Shown: one piece after another, positions 1-7,912 of the stretch
Layout of the letters: each line of letters starts with the position of its first letter
How positions within the stretch are numbered: the first letter of the stretch is position 1
Assembly (NCBI RefSeq): GCF_021310995.1
Contig: NZ_CP054151.1
Coordinates: forward strand, 310,001-374,000
Direction: 5' to 3'
DNA: 64,000 nucleotides
Source of the DNA: Agrobacterium vaccinii
GTDB lineage: Bacteria > Pseudomonadota > Alphaproteobacteria > Rhizobiales > Rhizobiaceae
Notes under the pieces: generated by a model
What the model saw: the letters and a program-made list of their open reading frames with translations, nothing else
The model's database searches: none
What the model was told of the DNA's origin: nothing
Position numbers and translations under genes: made by a program

Positions 1-942
1 ACGGTCGATGAGCTGCTTTCCGACCCGGACATCGAGATCATCGTCAATCTGACGATCCCCAAGGCTCATGTCGAGGTGGCCTTGCGCGCGCTGGAAGCGG
101 GCAAGCACACCTATTCCGAAAAGCCGCTCGGCATCAATTTCGCGGAGGGCAAGAAGCTCGCCGAAGCGGCAAAAACCAAGAACCTGCGCATCGGTGCGGC
201 ACCCGATACTTTCCTCGGTGGCGGCCACCAGACGGCGCGCACGCTGATCGACCAGGGTGTTCTCGGAATGCCCGTTGGGGGAACAGCCACTTTCATGTGC
301 CCCGGCCATGAGCGCTGGCATCCCAACCCCGCCTTCTATTACGAGGTTGGCGGCGGGCCGATGCTGGATATGGGTCCCTATTACATCACCGATCTCGTCA
401 ATCTGTTCGGTCCGGTCGCGAAGGTCGCGGGCTTTGCTTTCTCGCCACGAACGGAGAGGCTGATTACCAGCGAACCACGCAATGGCGAAAAGATTCCGGT
501 GCAGATTGCCACCCATGTTGCAGGCGCATTGGCATTCAAGAACGGCGCCGTCGTGCAGGTGGGTATGAGCTTCGATGTGGCCGGACACAAGCATGTGCCA
601 CTGGAACTCTATGGCACCGAAGGCACGCTTATTGTGCCCGACCCCAACCATTTTGGCGGAGACGTGCAGCTTCTGAAAAAGGGCGGCCAGTTCGAAGATC
701 AGGATTTGTCATCGCCCTATGCGGATGGCAATTACCGCTCCATCGGTGTGGCTGATATGGCCCACGCCATCCGCTCCAACCGGCAGCACCGCGCCAATGG
801 CGATCTTGCCTTGCACGTGCTGGAGGTGATGGAAGCGTTCCAGACCGCATCCGACACCGGCACGACCGTCACCATCACCACTGCCGTCGACCGTCCAGCA
901 CCGCTGGCGGAATCGCTGGTCAACAGCCAGATCGGCAAATAA
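1..942 (+). CDS. Gfo/Idh/MocA-family oxidoreductase, 5' truncated by the window
   Basis: The frame is open from the first base, so the N-terminal nucleotide-binding fold lies outside the window and 313 residues are visible. The family hallmark EKPLG is at visible residues 40-44; its lysine is the usual active-site residue. The C-terminal domain follows, with the GGGPMLDMGPYYITD block, where many relatives have His in place of the first Tyr. It ends 17 bp before a ThuA-like gene, with a strong AAGGAGG site between. In Sinorhizobium meliloti the ThuA/ThuB pair (ThuB being of this family) acts on trehalose and related disaccharides, so an NAD(P)-dependent sugar dehydrogenase is the best guess. 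The substrate is not readable from the sequence. Confidence 0.9.
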   Translation, partial: TVDELLSDPDIEIIVNLTIPKAHVEVALRALEAGKHTYSEKPLGINFAEGKKLAEAAKTKNLRIGAAPDTFLGGGHQTARTLIDQGVLGMPVGGTATFMCPGHERWHPNPAFYYEVGGGPMLDMGPYYITDLVNLFGPVAKVAGFAFSPRTERLITSEPRNGEKIPVQIATHVAGALAFKNGAVVQVGMSFDVAGHKHVPLELYGTEGTLIVPDPNHFGGDVQLLKKGGQFEDQDLSSPYADGNYRSIGVADMAHAIRSNRQHRANGDLALHVLEVMEAFQTASDTGTTVTITTAVDRPAPLAESLVNSQIGK

Positions 943-959
943 TTTCAAGGAGGAATGAA

Positions 960-1601
<642 letters not shown>

Positions 1602-1644
1602 CGAAATCGGGACGGAAGATACCCGTCCCATACTGGGAGGTATC

Positions 1645-2673
1645 ATGACAGGTCGCAACATCGTGCTCGTCGATCCGCTGCCGCGGACCCTTGATCTCAT
1701 CATGGAGCCCGATGTTCGCGCCCGGCTGGAAAAGCTGGGTGAACTTTTCATTTCGGAAGATCGTCAGATGCCTGCGGAACAGGTGGATGCCCTTCTTCCC
1801 GATACCGTCCTGATCTTCGGTCAGACCGACATGCCAAAAGACAGGCTTGATCGCGCGCCGAAGCTCAAGGCTATCATCAACGTGGAATCCAACTTTCTGC
1901 CGAATATCGACTATCAGGCCTGTGTCGAGCGCGGCATCTGGGTCATCACACCGGCCTCGGCCTTTTCATCGCCTGTCGCCGAAGCATCACTCGGAATGGC
2001 GCTCGATCTGGCGCGCGGCATAACCGTGGCCGACCGGCAGTTCCGCGAGGGCACAGAAGAATATGGCCTTGCCGGAAACGTCGATACGTTCCGCTATGCC
2101 GGTGCCCCCATCGGCATTATCGGCTTCGGGGATTTGGGGCGCGAACTGCGTGAACTCACGCGACCGTTCAAGAATGCGGTGCATGTATACGATCCCTGGC
2201 TGCCGCAAGAAATCGTTGAGCGCCTGGATTGCATTCCCAGCACGCTGGACGATGTCTTTGCCAAATCACGAGTGGTCTACGTCTTTGCGAGCGTTACCAG
2301 CGAAAACCAGGGTTTCATTGGGAAAACCCAGTTCGACGCCATGCAGCCGGGTTCTGCATTCCTGCTGATGAGCCGTGCTGCCGTGGTCGATTTCCCTGCC
2401 ATGTTGGACGCCGTCAAATCCGGCCATATCCGTGCGGCAACCGACGTATTTCCCGACGAGCCGGTTGCGGCGGATGATCCCGTCCGCTCTATCCCCGGTC
2501 TGCTGCTATCGGCTCACCGCACAGGTGGCACGCGTGACGCGTTCTACAAGCTGGGCTCCATGGCGGTTGCAGATGCAGAACTCATCATGAAGGGTCTTCC
2601 TCCACAATTGTGCCGCCGCGCTGACCCCGCCACCGCCAGCAGACTGCGCTCGAAGCCCGTCAGTGTTTCCTGA
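1645..2673 (+). CDS. D-isomer-specific 2-hydroxyacid dehydrogenase family protein
   Basis: The 342-residue product has the NAD-binding motif GIIGFGDLGRE near residue 155 and the C-terminal block with DVFPDEP and LLSAHRTGGT, the last carrying the catalytic histidine. It would reduce 2-keto acids or oxidise D-2-hydroxy acids with NAD(P). The frame is open further upstream to 1492, but the ATG at 1645 is chosen because GGGAGG lies four bases before it and the upstream part overlaps the ThuA-like gene. It ends the first operon. Substrate unknown; a role in catabolism of the sugar acid made by the upstream enzymes is inference. Confidence 0.87.
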   Translation: MTGRNIVLVDPLPRTLDLIMEPDVRARLEKLGELFISEDRQMPAEQVDALLPDTVLIFGQTDMPKDRLDRAPKLKAIINVESNFLPNIDYQACVERGIWVITPASAFSSPVAEASLGMALDLARGITVADRQFREGTEEYGLAGNVDTFRYAGAPIGIIGFGDLGRELRELTRPFKNAVHVYDPWLPQEIVERLDCIPSTLDDVFAKSRVVYVFASVTSENQGFIGKTQFDAMQPGSAFLLMSRAAVVDFPAMLDAVKSGHIRAATDVFPDEPVAADDPVRSIPGLLLSAHRTGGTRDAFYKLGSMAVADAELIMKGLPPQLCRRADPATASRLRSKPVSVS

Positions 2674-2715
2674 ACCAAATTTTACGACACCGGTACTTCT
2701 TCCAATATTTTCTTG

Positions 2716-2740
2716 GGAACTCTGGCTGATCCATCTGGTT
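2716..2740 (+). promoter_or_regulatory. Possible EcfG-type (general stress sigma) promoter
   Basis: GGAAC at 2716-2720 is followed after 16 bases by GGTT (2737-2740). EcfG/RpoE2 promoters of alphaproteobacteria have GGAAC and a -10 of CGTT at this spacing, so the -35 is perfect and the -10 has one mismatch. It sits about 40 bp upstream of the small secreted-protein gene. A chance match is possible. Confidence 0.4.
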
Positions 2741-2778
2741 AGGCGGGTCCAGACAAACCAAACAGTGGAGGAAATATC

Positions 2779-3102
2779 ATGAAAAAGATTCTTATCGGAA
2801 CGGTCTTTGCCTTGAGCTTTGCATCGCTTGCCATGGCGCAGACCGGTGGCAGCGGAACAGGGGGTGGCAACAGCGGTGGATCGGCAGGCGGCGCTGGTGC
2901 GTCTGATGGCTCCAACACCGGCGGCAATGGCACAGGCACCGGAACGGGTGTTGGCGCGAACACGAACGGTTCCGGTTCCGGTTCCACCTCTGGCGGCGCG
3001 CAGACGAATGGTAATACCAACAACAATTGCCCTTCTGGCGGTCAGTCTGCCCAGGGGACCGCAACGAGTGGTACCCCAAGCGCAAACTGCCCTGCCAACT
3101 GA
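2779..3102 (+). CDS. Small secreted Gly/Ser/Thr/Asn-rich protein
   Basis: The 107-residue product starts with a clear Sec signal peptide (MKKILIGTVFALSFASLAMA, cut before QTGGSG). The rest is almost only Gly, Ser, Thr, Asn and Ala, with repeated GGN, TGGNG and TGTG steps, plus two cysteines near the C-terminus (NNNCPSGGQ and SANCPAN). No enzyme domain is present. It is probably a disordered periplasmic or secreted protein. The gene has a GGAGG ribosome site, its own promoter candidate and a strong terminator, so it is a single-gene unit. Function unknown. Confidence 0.75.
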   Translation: MKKILIGTVFALSFASLAMAQTGGSGTGGGNSGGSAGGAGASDGSNTGGNGTGTGTGVGANTNGSGSGSTSGGAQTNGNTNNNCPSGGQSAQGTATSGTPSANCPAN

Positions 3103-3120
3103 GTTTCCATATTTCTAAAA

Positions 3121-3150
3121 AAAGCCGGGCGTCGTCCCGGCTTTTTCTTT
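3121..3150 (+). terminator. Rho-independent terminator after the small secreted-protein gene
   Basis: A perfect 9-bp stem AAAGCCGGG/CCCGGCTTT (3121-3129 and 3136-3144) with a 6-base loop is followed by TTCTTT and starts 18 bp after the stop codon. Confidence 0.9.
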
Positions 3151-3180
3151 GCCTGATTTCGCTCAACCCGAGTGAAATGT

Positions 3181-3196
3181 ATAACTCGCAAGTTAT
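3181..3196. promoter_or_regulatory. Inverted repeat upstream of the Liv-type operon
   Basis: ATAACT-N4-AGTTAT lies about 115 bp before the binding-protein gene, in the only intergenic region that can hold the operon promoter. It could be an operator. No regulator gene is adjacent. Confidence 0.35.
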
Positions 3197-3310
3197 TGAT
3201 CTCGGCATTTATTTCATTTTACATTGCCAACATGAATGCCAGAGTGGCTCAAGAGTCTGGCTGAAGCCGGGCCCGGCGCGGGAGCACGCCGATAACGGGA
3301 GAGAGCAGGA

Positions 3311-4483
3311 ATGAAGAAGCTATTTTCAGTCGCAGCCGCAGCAATATTGATGGCCACCGGTGCCTATGCCGACACCATCAAAGTCGGTGTCTTCGGGCCT
3401 TTTTCAGGGCCATTTGCGTTGCAGGGCAAGAATTTCAAGGCCGGCATCGAGGCCTATATGGCGACGAATGGCAACAAGGTCGGCGACAACACCGTGGCGA
3501 TCATTTATCGCGATCTGCCTGCCGCCGATCCCGCACAATCCAAGGCGCTGGCGCAGGAACTGGTCGTGAAGGAAAAGGTGCAATATCTGGCGGGCTTCTA
3601 TTTCACGCCAGATGCCATGGCCGTCACGCCCATTCTCAAGCAGGCCAACACGCCGCTGGTCGTCATGAACGCTGCGACCTCGGCAATCGTCACCAAAAGC
3701 CCGCTCGTGGTTCGCACGTCTTTTACGACATGGCAAACGTCCACGCCGATGGCGCAAGTGGCGTTTGACAAGGGTGTCAAGAAGGTCATTTCCATCGTCA
3801 GCGACTATGGTCCGGGTGTTGACGCCGAAAATGCGTTCAAGGCAGGCTTTACAAAAGCAGGCGGTGAAGTCGTGGAAGCGATCCGTATGCCGCTCGCGAC
3901 CAATGATTTCAGCCCGATCATGCAGCGCATCAAGGATTCCGGCGCGCAAGGCGTCTTTGCCTTCTTGCCTTCAGGCCCGACGACGCTCGGCTTTGTGAAG
4001 GCCTATAACGAAAACGGTCTCAAAAATGCTGGCTTGCAGCTGTTCGCTCCCGGCGACCTGACGCAGGAGTCCGATCTTCCGGCGCTTGGCGACGCAGCCT
4101 TGGGCATCCTCACCACTTTCCACTACGCCGTGTCACATGATTCTCCTGAGAACAAGGCCTTCGTCGAAGCAGCGGACAAAGCCATCGGCAATCCGGCGGA
4201 ACTGACATTCCCGGCAGTTGGCGCCTATGACGGCATGCATGTCATCTACAAGATGATCGAGGCCACCGGCGGAAAGCAGGATGCCGAGAAGGCAGTTGAC
4301 GCGGTGAAGGGACTGTCTTGGGTCAGCCCGCGCGGCCCGGTCACCATCGATGCCGAAAGCCGCCATATCACGCAGAACATCTACCTGCGTGAAGTCGCCA
4401 AGAATGCGGATGGAAAATATATCAACAAGGAAATCCAGACTTTCGAGAAGCAGGGAGATCCCGGCCTCGCGGCTGCGAAATAA
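3311..4483 (+). CDS. livJ: Branched-chain-type ABC transporter, periplasmic substrate-binding protein
   Basis: The 390-residue protein has a signal peptide ending in ATGAYA and the Peripla_BP_6 pattern from its mature start (IKVGVFGPFSGPFALQGKNF), with VGAYDGMHVIYKMIE near residue 300. It should capture a ligand in the periplasm and deliver it to the LivHMGF components encoded next. Family members bind branched-chain amino acids but also amides, urea and aromatic acids, so the liv name describes the family, not a proven substrate. The ATG follows GGGAGAGAGCAGGA. A hairpin lies between this gene and the permeases, as expected when the binding protein is made in excess. Confidence 0.9.
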   Translation: MKKLFSVAAAAILMATGAYADTIKVGVFGPFSGPFALQGKNFKAGIEAYMATNGNKVGDNTVAIIYRDLPAADPAQSKALAQELVVKEKVQYLAGFYFTPDAMAVTPILKQANTPLVVMNAATSAIVTKSPLVVRTSFTTWQTSTPMAQVAFDKGVKKVISIVSDYGPGVDAENAFKAGFTKAGGEVVEAIRMPLATNDFSPIMQRIKDSGAQGVFAFLPSGPTTLGFVKAYNENGLKNAGLQLFAPGDLTQESDLPALGDAALGILTTFHYAVSHDSPENKAFVEAADKAIGNPAELTFPAVGAYDGMHVIYKMIEATGGKQDAEKAVDAVKGLSWVSPRGPVTIDAESRHITQNIYLREVAKNADGKYINKEIQTFEKQGDPGLAAAK

Positions 4484-4502
4484 GTAGGCTTCCGGCCTGA
4501 CG

Positions 4503-4537
4503 GAGCTGGTGGCATCGCCGCGTGCTACCAGCTCTTT
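4503..4537 (+). terminator. Intercistronic hairpin (attenuator) between binding protein and permease
   Basis: An 11-bp stem with one G-T wobble (4503-4513 with 4524-4534) is followed by TTT. It starts 19 bp after the binding-protein stop and 70 bp before the permease start. Partial termination or 3'-end protection here would raise the binding-protein mRNA above the membrane components. Confidence 0.65.
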
Positions 4538-4573
4538 CGGCGCAATGCGATTATAAAAAACTGGAACAATCCG

Positions 4574-5437
4574 ATGCAGACTGTCTTCAGCATTGCGGTG
4601 GACGCGCTGGCCTACGGCATGGTGCTGTTCGTGATTTCGATCGGGCTGTCGGTCACCATGGGCCTGATGCGGGTCGTCAATCTCGCCCATGGCGCCTTTG
4701 CAATGATCGGGGGTTACATCGCATCTTATGCTGTCCGCGACCTTGGCCTCGGTTATGGCGTCGGCGTTCTCGCGGCTGTCATCGGCACCATCATCATCGC
4801 CATTCCCATCGAGCGCTTTCTTTACCGCCGCATCTATGGTGCGCCGGAGCTCACGCAGGTCCTGATGACCATCGGCATCACCTTCTGCATCATCGGCATT
4901 GCCAACTACGTCATGGGACCGACCCTCAAGACAATACCCTTGCCGCAAACGCTGCAAGGGTCTGCAGACCTCGGTTTCCGCACCATTCCTGTACACCGCC
5001 TTTTTGCAATCGCCTGCGGGCTTGCGGTCGCGGCCCTGCTCTGGTTCACCATCGAAAGAACCAGCTTCGGCATCAAGCTCCGTGCATCGGTCGATAATGC
5101 CGCCATGGCAGCTGCCTTGGGCGTGCGCACTGAAATCATCTATGCGCTCAGCTTTGCGGTTGCGGTTGGGCTTGCCGCATTGGGTGGCGTCGTCGGTGCA
5201 GAGCTGCTGCCGGTCGAGCCCTATTACGCGCTTCGCTACATGGTCACGTTTCTGGTCGTCGTTTCCGTCGGCGGCGCTGGCTCCATTCCCGGCGCGCTGA
5301 TTGCCTGCCTTGTTCTTGGCGGTATCGACACTGCCGGGCGCTATCTGATGCCGGAATTCGGAGAGTTTTTCTTCTATCTCGCCGTCATCGCCATCATCTG
5401 TGTCTTCCCACGCGGTTTTGCCGGAAGGATGAAGTGA
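4574..5437 (+). CDS. livH: Branched-chain-type ABC transporter permease LivH
   Basis: The 287-residue integral membrane protein shows the LivH pattern: MGLMRVVNLAHGAFAMIGGY near residues 33-52 and the conserved loop with the RASVDNAAMAAALGV segment that contacts the ATPase. Around eight hydrophobic segments are visible. It forms the inner-membrane channel together with the next gene product. The gene ends one base before livM, so the two are translationally linked. Confidence 0.92.
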   Translation: MQTVFSIAVDALAYGMVLFVISIGLSVTMGLMRVVNLAHGAFAMIGGYIASYAVRDLGLGYGVGVLAAVIGTIIIAIPIERFLYRRIYGAPELTQVLMTIGITFCIIGIANYVMGPTLKTIPLPQTLQGSADLGFRTIPVHRLFAIACGLAVAALLWFTIERTSFGIKLRASVDNAAMAAALGVRTEIIYALSFAVAVGLAALGGVVGAELLPVEPYYALRYMVTFLVVVSVGGAGSIPGALIACLVLGGIDTAGRYLMPEFGEFFFYLAVIAIICVFPRGFAGRMK

Positions 5438-5438
5438 G

Positions 5439-6437
5439 ATGACGCTCGCTACCAGTACCATCAGCACGTCTCGCCCCAATCGTTCCATCGTTCGCGATCT
5501 GGCGGGACTCGCAGCCATCACCGTGATGGCCGTGATCGGCTATCTCCTCTCCCCTGACAATCTGGCCCTGTTGACACGCATCATCGGCATTGCCCTGCTC
5601 GTGCTGTCGCTTGATCTCGTTACCGGTTATTGCGGGGTGGCGACCCTTGGCCACGCGGCGCTTTTCGGCTCCGGTGCCTACGCCGCCGGTATCGTATCCG
5701 CCCATTTCGGCATTACCGACCCGCTGCTCATGCTGCTGGCTGGCATTTGTGGTGGTGCCGTCTCCGGCCTTGTCTGCGGTGTCGTCATTCTGCGCGCGCA
5801 CGGCCTGCCGCAACTCGTCCTTTCGATCGCGCTGATCCACCTGTTCCACGAATTCGCCAACAAGGCATCATCCTGGACAGGCGGCAGCGACGGTCTCTCC
5901 GGTATCTCGGCAGACCCCATCTTCGGCTATTTCGAATTCGATCTTTACGGCCATACCGCCTACGTCTTCGGTGTCGTGTTACTCCTCATCACCTTCATTA
6001 TCTTACGCATATTGGTGCGGTCCCCTTTCGGCATGCTGTGCCGGGGCATCAAGGAAGACCCCGTTCGCATTGCCTCGATGGGCGCGTCTCCAAAGGTAAC
6101 GCTGATGAAGATGTATGTGATATCAGGTGCAGTCGCAGGCGTCGGCGGCGCGCTCAACGCCATTTCGACCCAAGTGGTGGGTCTCGACAGCCTGTCATTC
6201 ACGCTATCCGCGGAAAGCCTCGTCATGCTGGTCCTCGGTGGAACGGGCTCACTCTACGGTGCCCTCTCGGGCACCATCATCTTCATGCTGTTCGAAGACT
6301 ACGTCTCCGCCGCAAACCCCTTCCATTGGCTGACGATGGTCGGCGCCCTGCTGATTGCCGTCGTGCTCTTCGCGCCCAAGGGCTTATATGGGACAGTGGC
6401 CAACATGCTGCGACGCCGACGGGAGGCTGTGAAATGA
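5439..6437 (+). CDS. livM: Branched-chain-type ABC transporter permease LivM
   Basis: The 332-residue membrane protein has the LivM hallmarks: LDLVTGYCGVATLGHAALF near residue 60 and the cytoplasmic loop CRGIKEDPVRIASMGASP that docks to the ATPase, then VLGGTGSLYGALSGTIIF near the C-terminus. It pairs with LivH. Its TGA stop overlaps the ATG of livG (ATGA), a normal arrangement in these operons. Confidence 0.92.
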   Translation: MTLATSTISTSRPNRSIVRDLAGLAAITVMAVIGYLLSPDNLALLTRIIGIALLVLSLDLVTGYCGVATLGHAALFGSGAYAAGIVSAHFGITDPLLMLLAGICGGAVSGLVCGVVILRAHGLPQLVLSIALIHLFHEFANKASSWTGGSDGLSGISADPIFGYFEFDLYGHTAYVFGVVLLLITFIILRILVRSPFGMLCRGIKEDPVRIASMGASPKVTLMKMYVISGAVAGVGGALNAISTQVVGLDSLSFTLSAESLVMLVLGGTGSLYGALSGTIIFMLFEDYVSAANPFHWLTMVGALLIAVVLFAPKGLYGTVANMLRRRREAVK

Positions 6438-7198
6438 GTGCCGCCTTCGAAGTCATCAATCTAAAAAAATCCTTCGGCGGGCTTTCCGTCACCAGTGATA
6501 TCTCCATATCCATGCACCCCGGCGATCGCGTTGCACTCATCGGACCCAACGGCGCGGGCAAAACGACATTCGTCAATCTCGTAACCGGTAACCTCGCGCC
6601 CGATTCCGGCGATGTGCGGATTGGCGGCGAGACCGTCACGCGGATCGATGCCGCGGGACGGGTCAAGCGAGGGCTGGTGCGATCCTTTCAGGTGACCCGG
6701 CTGTTCCAGGACATGACGCCTGCCGAACATGTCGCGCTCGCTATTCTGCAACGCGAAGGCAAAACGGGCCGAATGTTCGGCAATTTTCTGGCGATGCCCG
6801 ACGTCATGGCAGAAGTGGAGGAGATGCTATCGAAGCTTGGCTTAATTACCTTGATGCACCGCCGCGTGAGCGAGATTGCCTATGGCCAGCAGCGTCTTCT
6901 GGAAATCGCGGTAGCGATGGCGTTAAAACCGAAGGTCCTGCTGCTTGATGAACCGGCAGCGGGTGTGCCGCAAAGCGATACGGGTCGGATCGAGCAGGCA
7001 CTGGCCGATCTGCCCGCCGATCTCGCCGTATTGATGATCGAGCATGACATGGACCTCGTGTTCCGCTTCGCCAAGCGAGTGATCGTGCTTGCCGCGGGCG
7101 CTATCATATTCGATGGCCTGCCTGCCGATGTCACCAAGGACGCCCGCGTTCGTGAAGCCTATCTGGGGAGCTATGCCGATGCCAGCCGCGTCGCTTGA
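6434..7198 (+). CDS. livG: Branched-chain-type ABC transporter ATPase LivG
   Basis: The 254-residue ATPase has Walker A GPNGAGKTT near residue 38, the signature stretch EIAYGQQRLLEIA, Walker B VLLLDEPAAGV and the H-loop MIEHDMD. The signature starts IAYGQQR where most LivG proteins have LSYGQQR. The ATG at 6434 overlaps the livM stop and follows GGGAGG; longer upstream frames run inside livM and are not real. It couples ATP hydrolysis to uptake with LivF. Confidence 0.93.
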   Translation: MSAAFEVINLKKSFGGLSVTSDISISMHPGDRVALIGPNGAGKTTFVNLVTGNLAPDSGDVRIGGETVTRIDAAGRVKRGLVRSFQVTRLFQDMTPAEHVALAILQREGKTGRMFGNFLAMPDVMAEVEEMLSKLGLITLMHRRVSEIAYGQQRLLEIAVAMALKPKVLLLDEPAAGVPQSDTGRIEQALADLPADLAVLMIEHDMDLVFRFAKRVIVLAAGAIIFDGLPADVTKDARVREAYLGSYADASRVA

Positions 7199-7895
7199 AG
7201 TTGACAATCTATGCGCAGGCTACGGCCCTACTCGGATATTGGAGGGCGTTTCCTTTCGTGTTGCATCGGGAGGCCGCCTCGCCATTCTCGGTCGCAACGG
7301 CATGGGAAAGACGACATTGCTTGCCACCCTCGCAGGCCAGACCCGACGTTATGATGGCACGATCAATCTCGGCTCCGCAAACGTGAGCGCCATGCCAAGT
7401 GCGGCACGTGCGCACCAAGGGCTGGGCTACGTGCCACAGGCACGCTGCGTTTTTCCGACACTGTCAGTCGAAGAAAACCTGTTCGTTGGCCTGAAAAGCC
7501 GTCCGCGCAGTGACATCGAAGAGGCCTACACGCGGTTTCCACGCCTTAAAGAACGGCGGCGCAATCTCGGCAACCAGCTTTCTGGCGGAGAGCAACAGAT
7601 GCTGTCGACAGCGCGCAGCATTCTCGGACGTCCGTCCGTTCTGTTGCTGGACGAACCGCTGGAAGGACTGGCACCCGTCATATGCGAAGAACTCATGGCC
7701 GCCTTTACAGACTTGGCGAAAAGCGGTGACATGACAATCCTGCTGGTAGAGCAGCGCATACAAAGCGCACTCGATTTCGCCGATCAAGTCATCGTTCTCG
7801 AACGAGGCCGCGTCGCATGGAGCGGCACACCACAAGCGCTTTCCGCAGACCACAGCACCGTCGAACGGTTGCTCGGCGTCGGCGGATTGCATTGA
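7179..7895 (+). CDS. livF: Branched-chain-type ABC transporter ATPase LivF
   Basis: The 238-residue second ATPase has Walker A GRNGMGKTT near residue 36, signature LSGGEQQML and Walker B LLLDEPLEGL, with LVEQRIQ at the H-loop where Gln replaces His, as is usual in LivF. The ATG at 7179 is preferred over the one at 7173 because GGGGAG (7165-7170) is correctly spaced for it. It overlaps livG by 20 bp. It completes a five-gene importer and ends 17 bp from the convergent histidine kinase gene with no visible terminator between. Confidence 0.92.
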   Translation: MPAASLEVDNLCAGYGPTRILEGVSFRVASGGRLAILGRNGMGKTTLLATLAGQTRRYDGTINLGSANVSAMPSAARAHQGLGYVPQARCVFPTLSVEENLFVGLKSRPRSDIEEAYTRFPRLKERRRNLGNQLSGGEQQMLSTARSILGRPSVLLLDEPLEGLAPVICEELMAAFTDLAKSGDMTILLVEQRIQSALDFADQVIVLERGRVAWSGTPQALSADHSTVERLLGVGGLH

Positions 7896-7912
7896 CGCTG
7901 TAGGAACTGACA

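Noticed and set aside
4133..5521. 462-codon minus-strand open frame over livJ, livH and livM
   Set aside because: It is antisense to three recognised genes, rich in Asp, Gly and Arg from GC-phase effects, and has no domain.
5630..6433. Upstream extension of livG
   Set aside because: It runs inside livM in another frame and has the Arg/Pro-rich look of a shadow frame.
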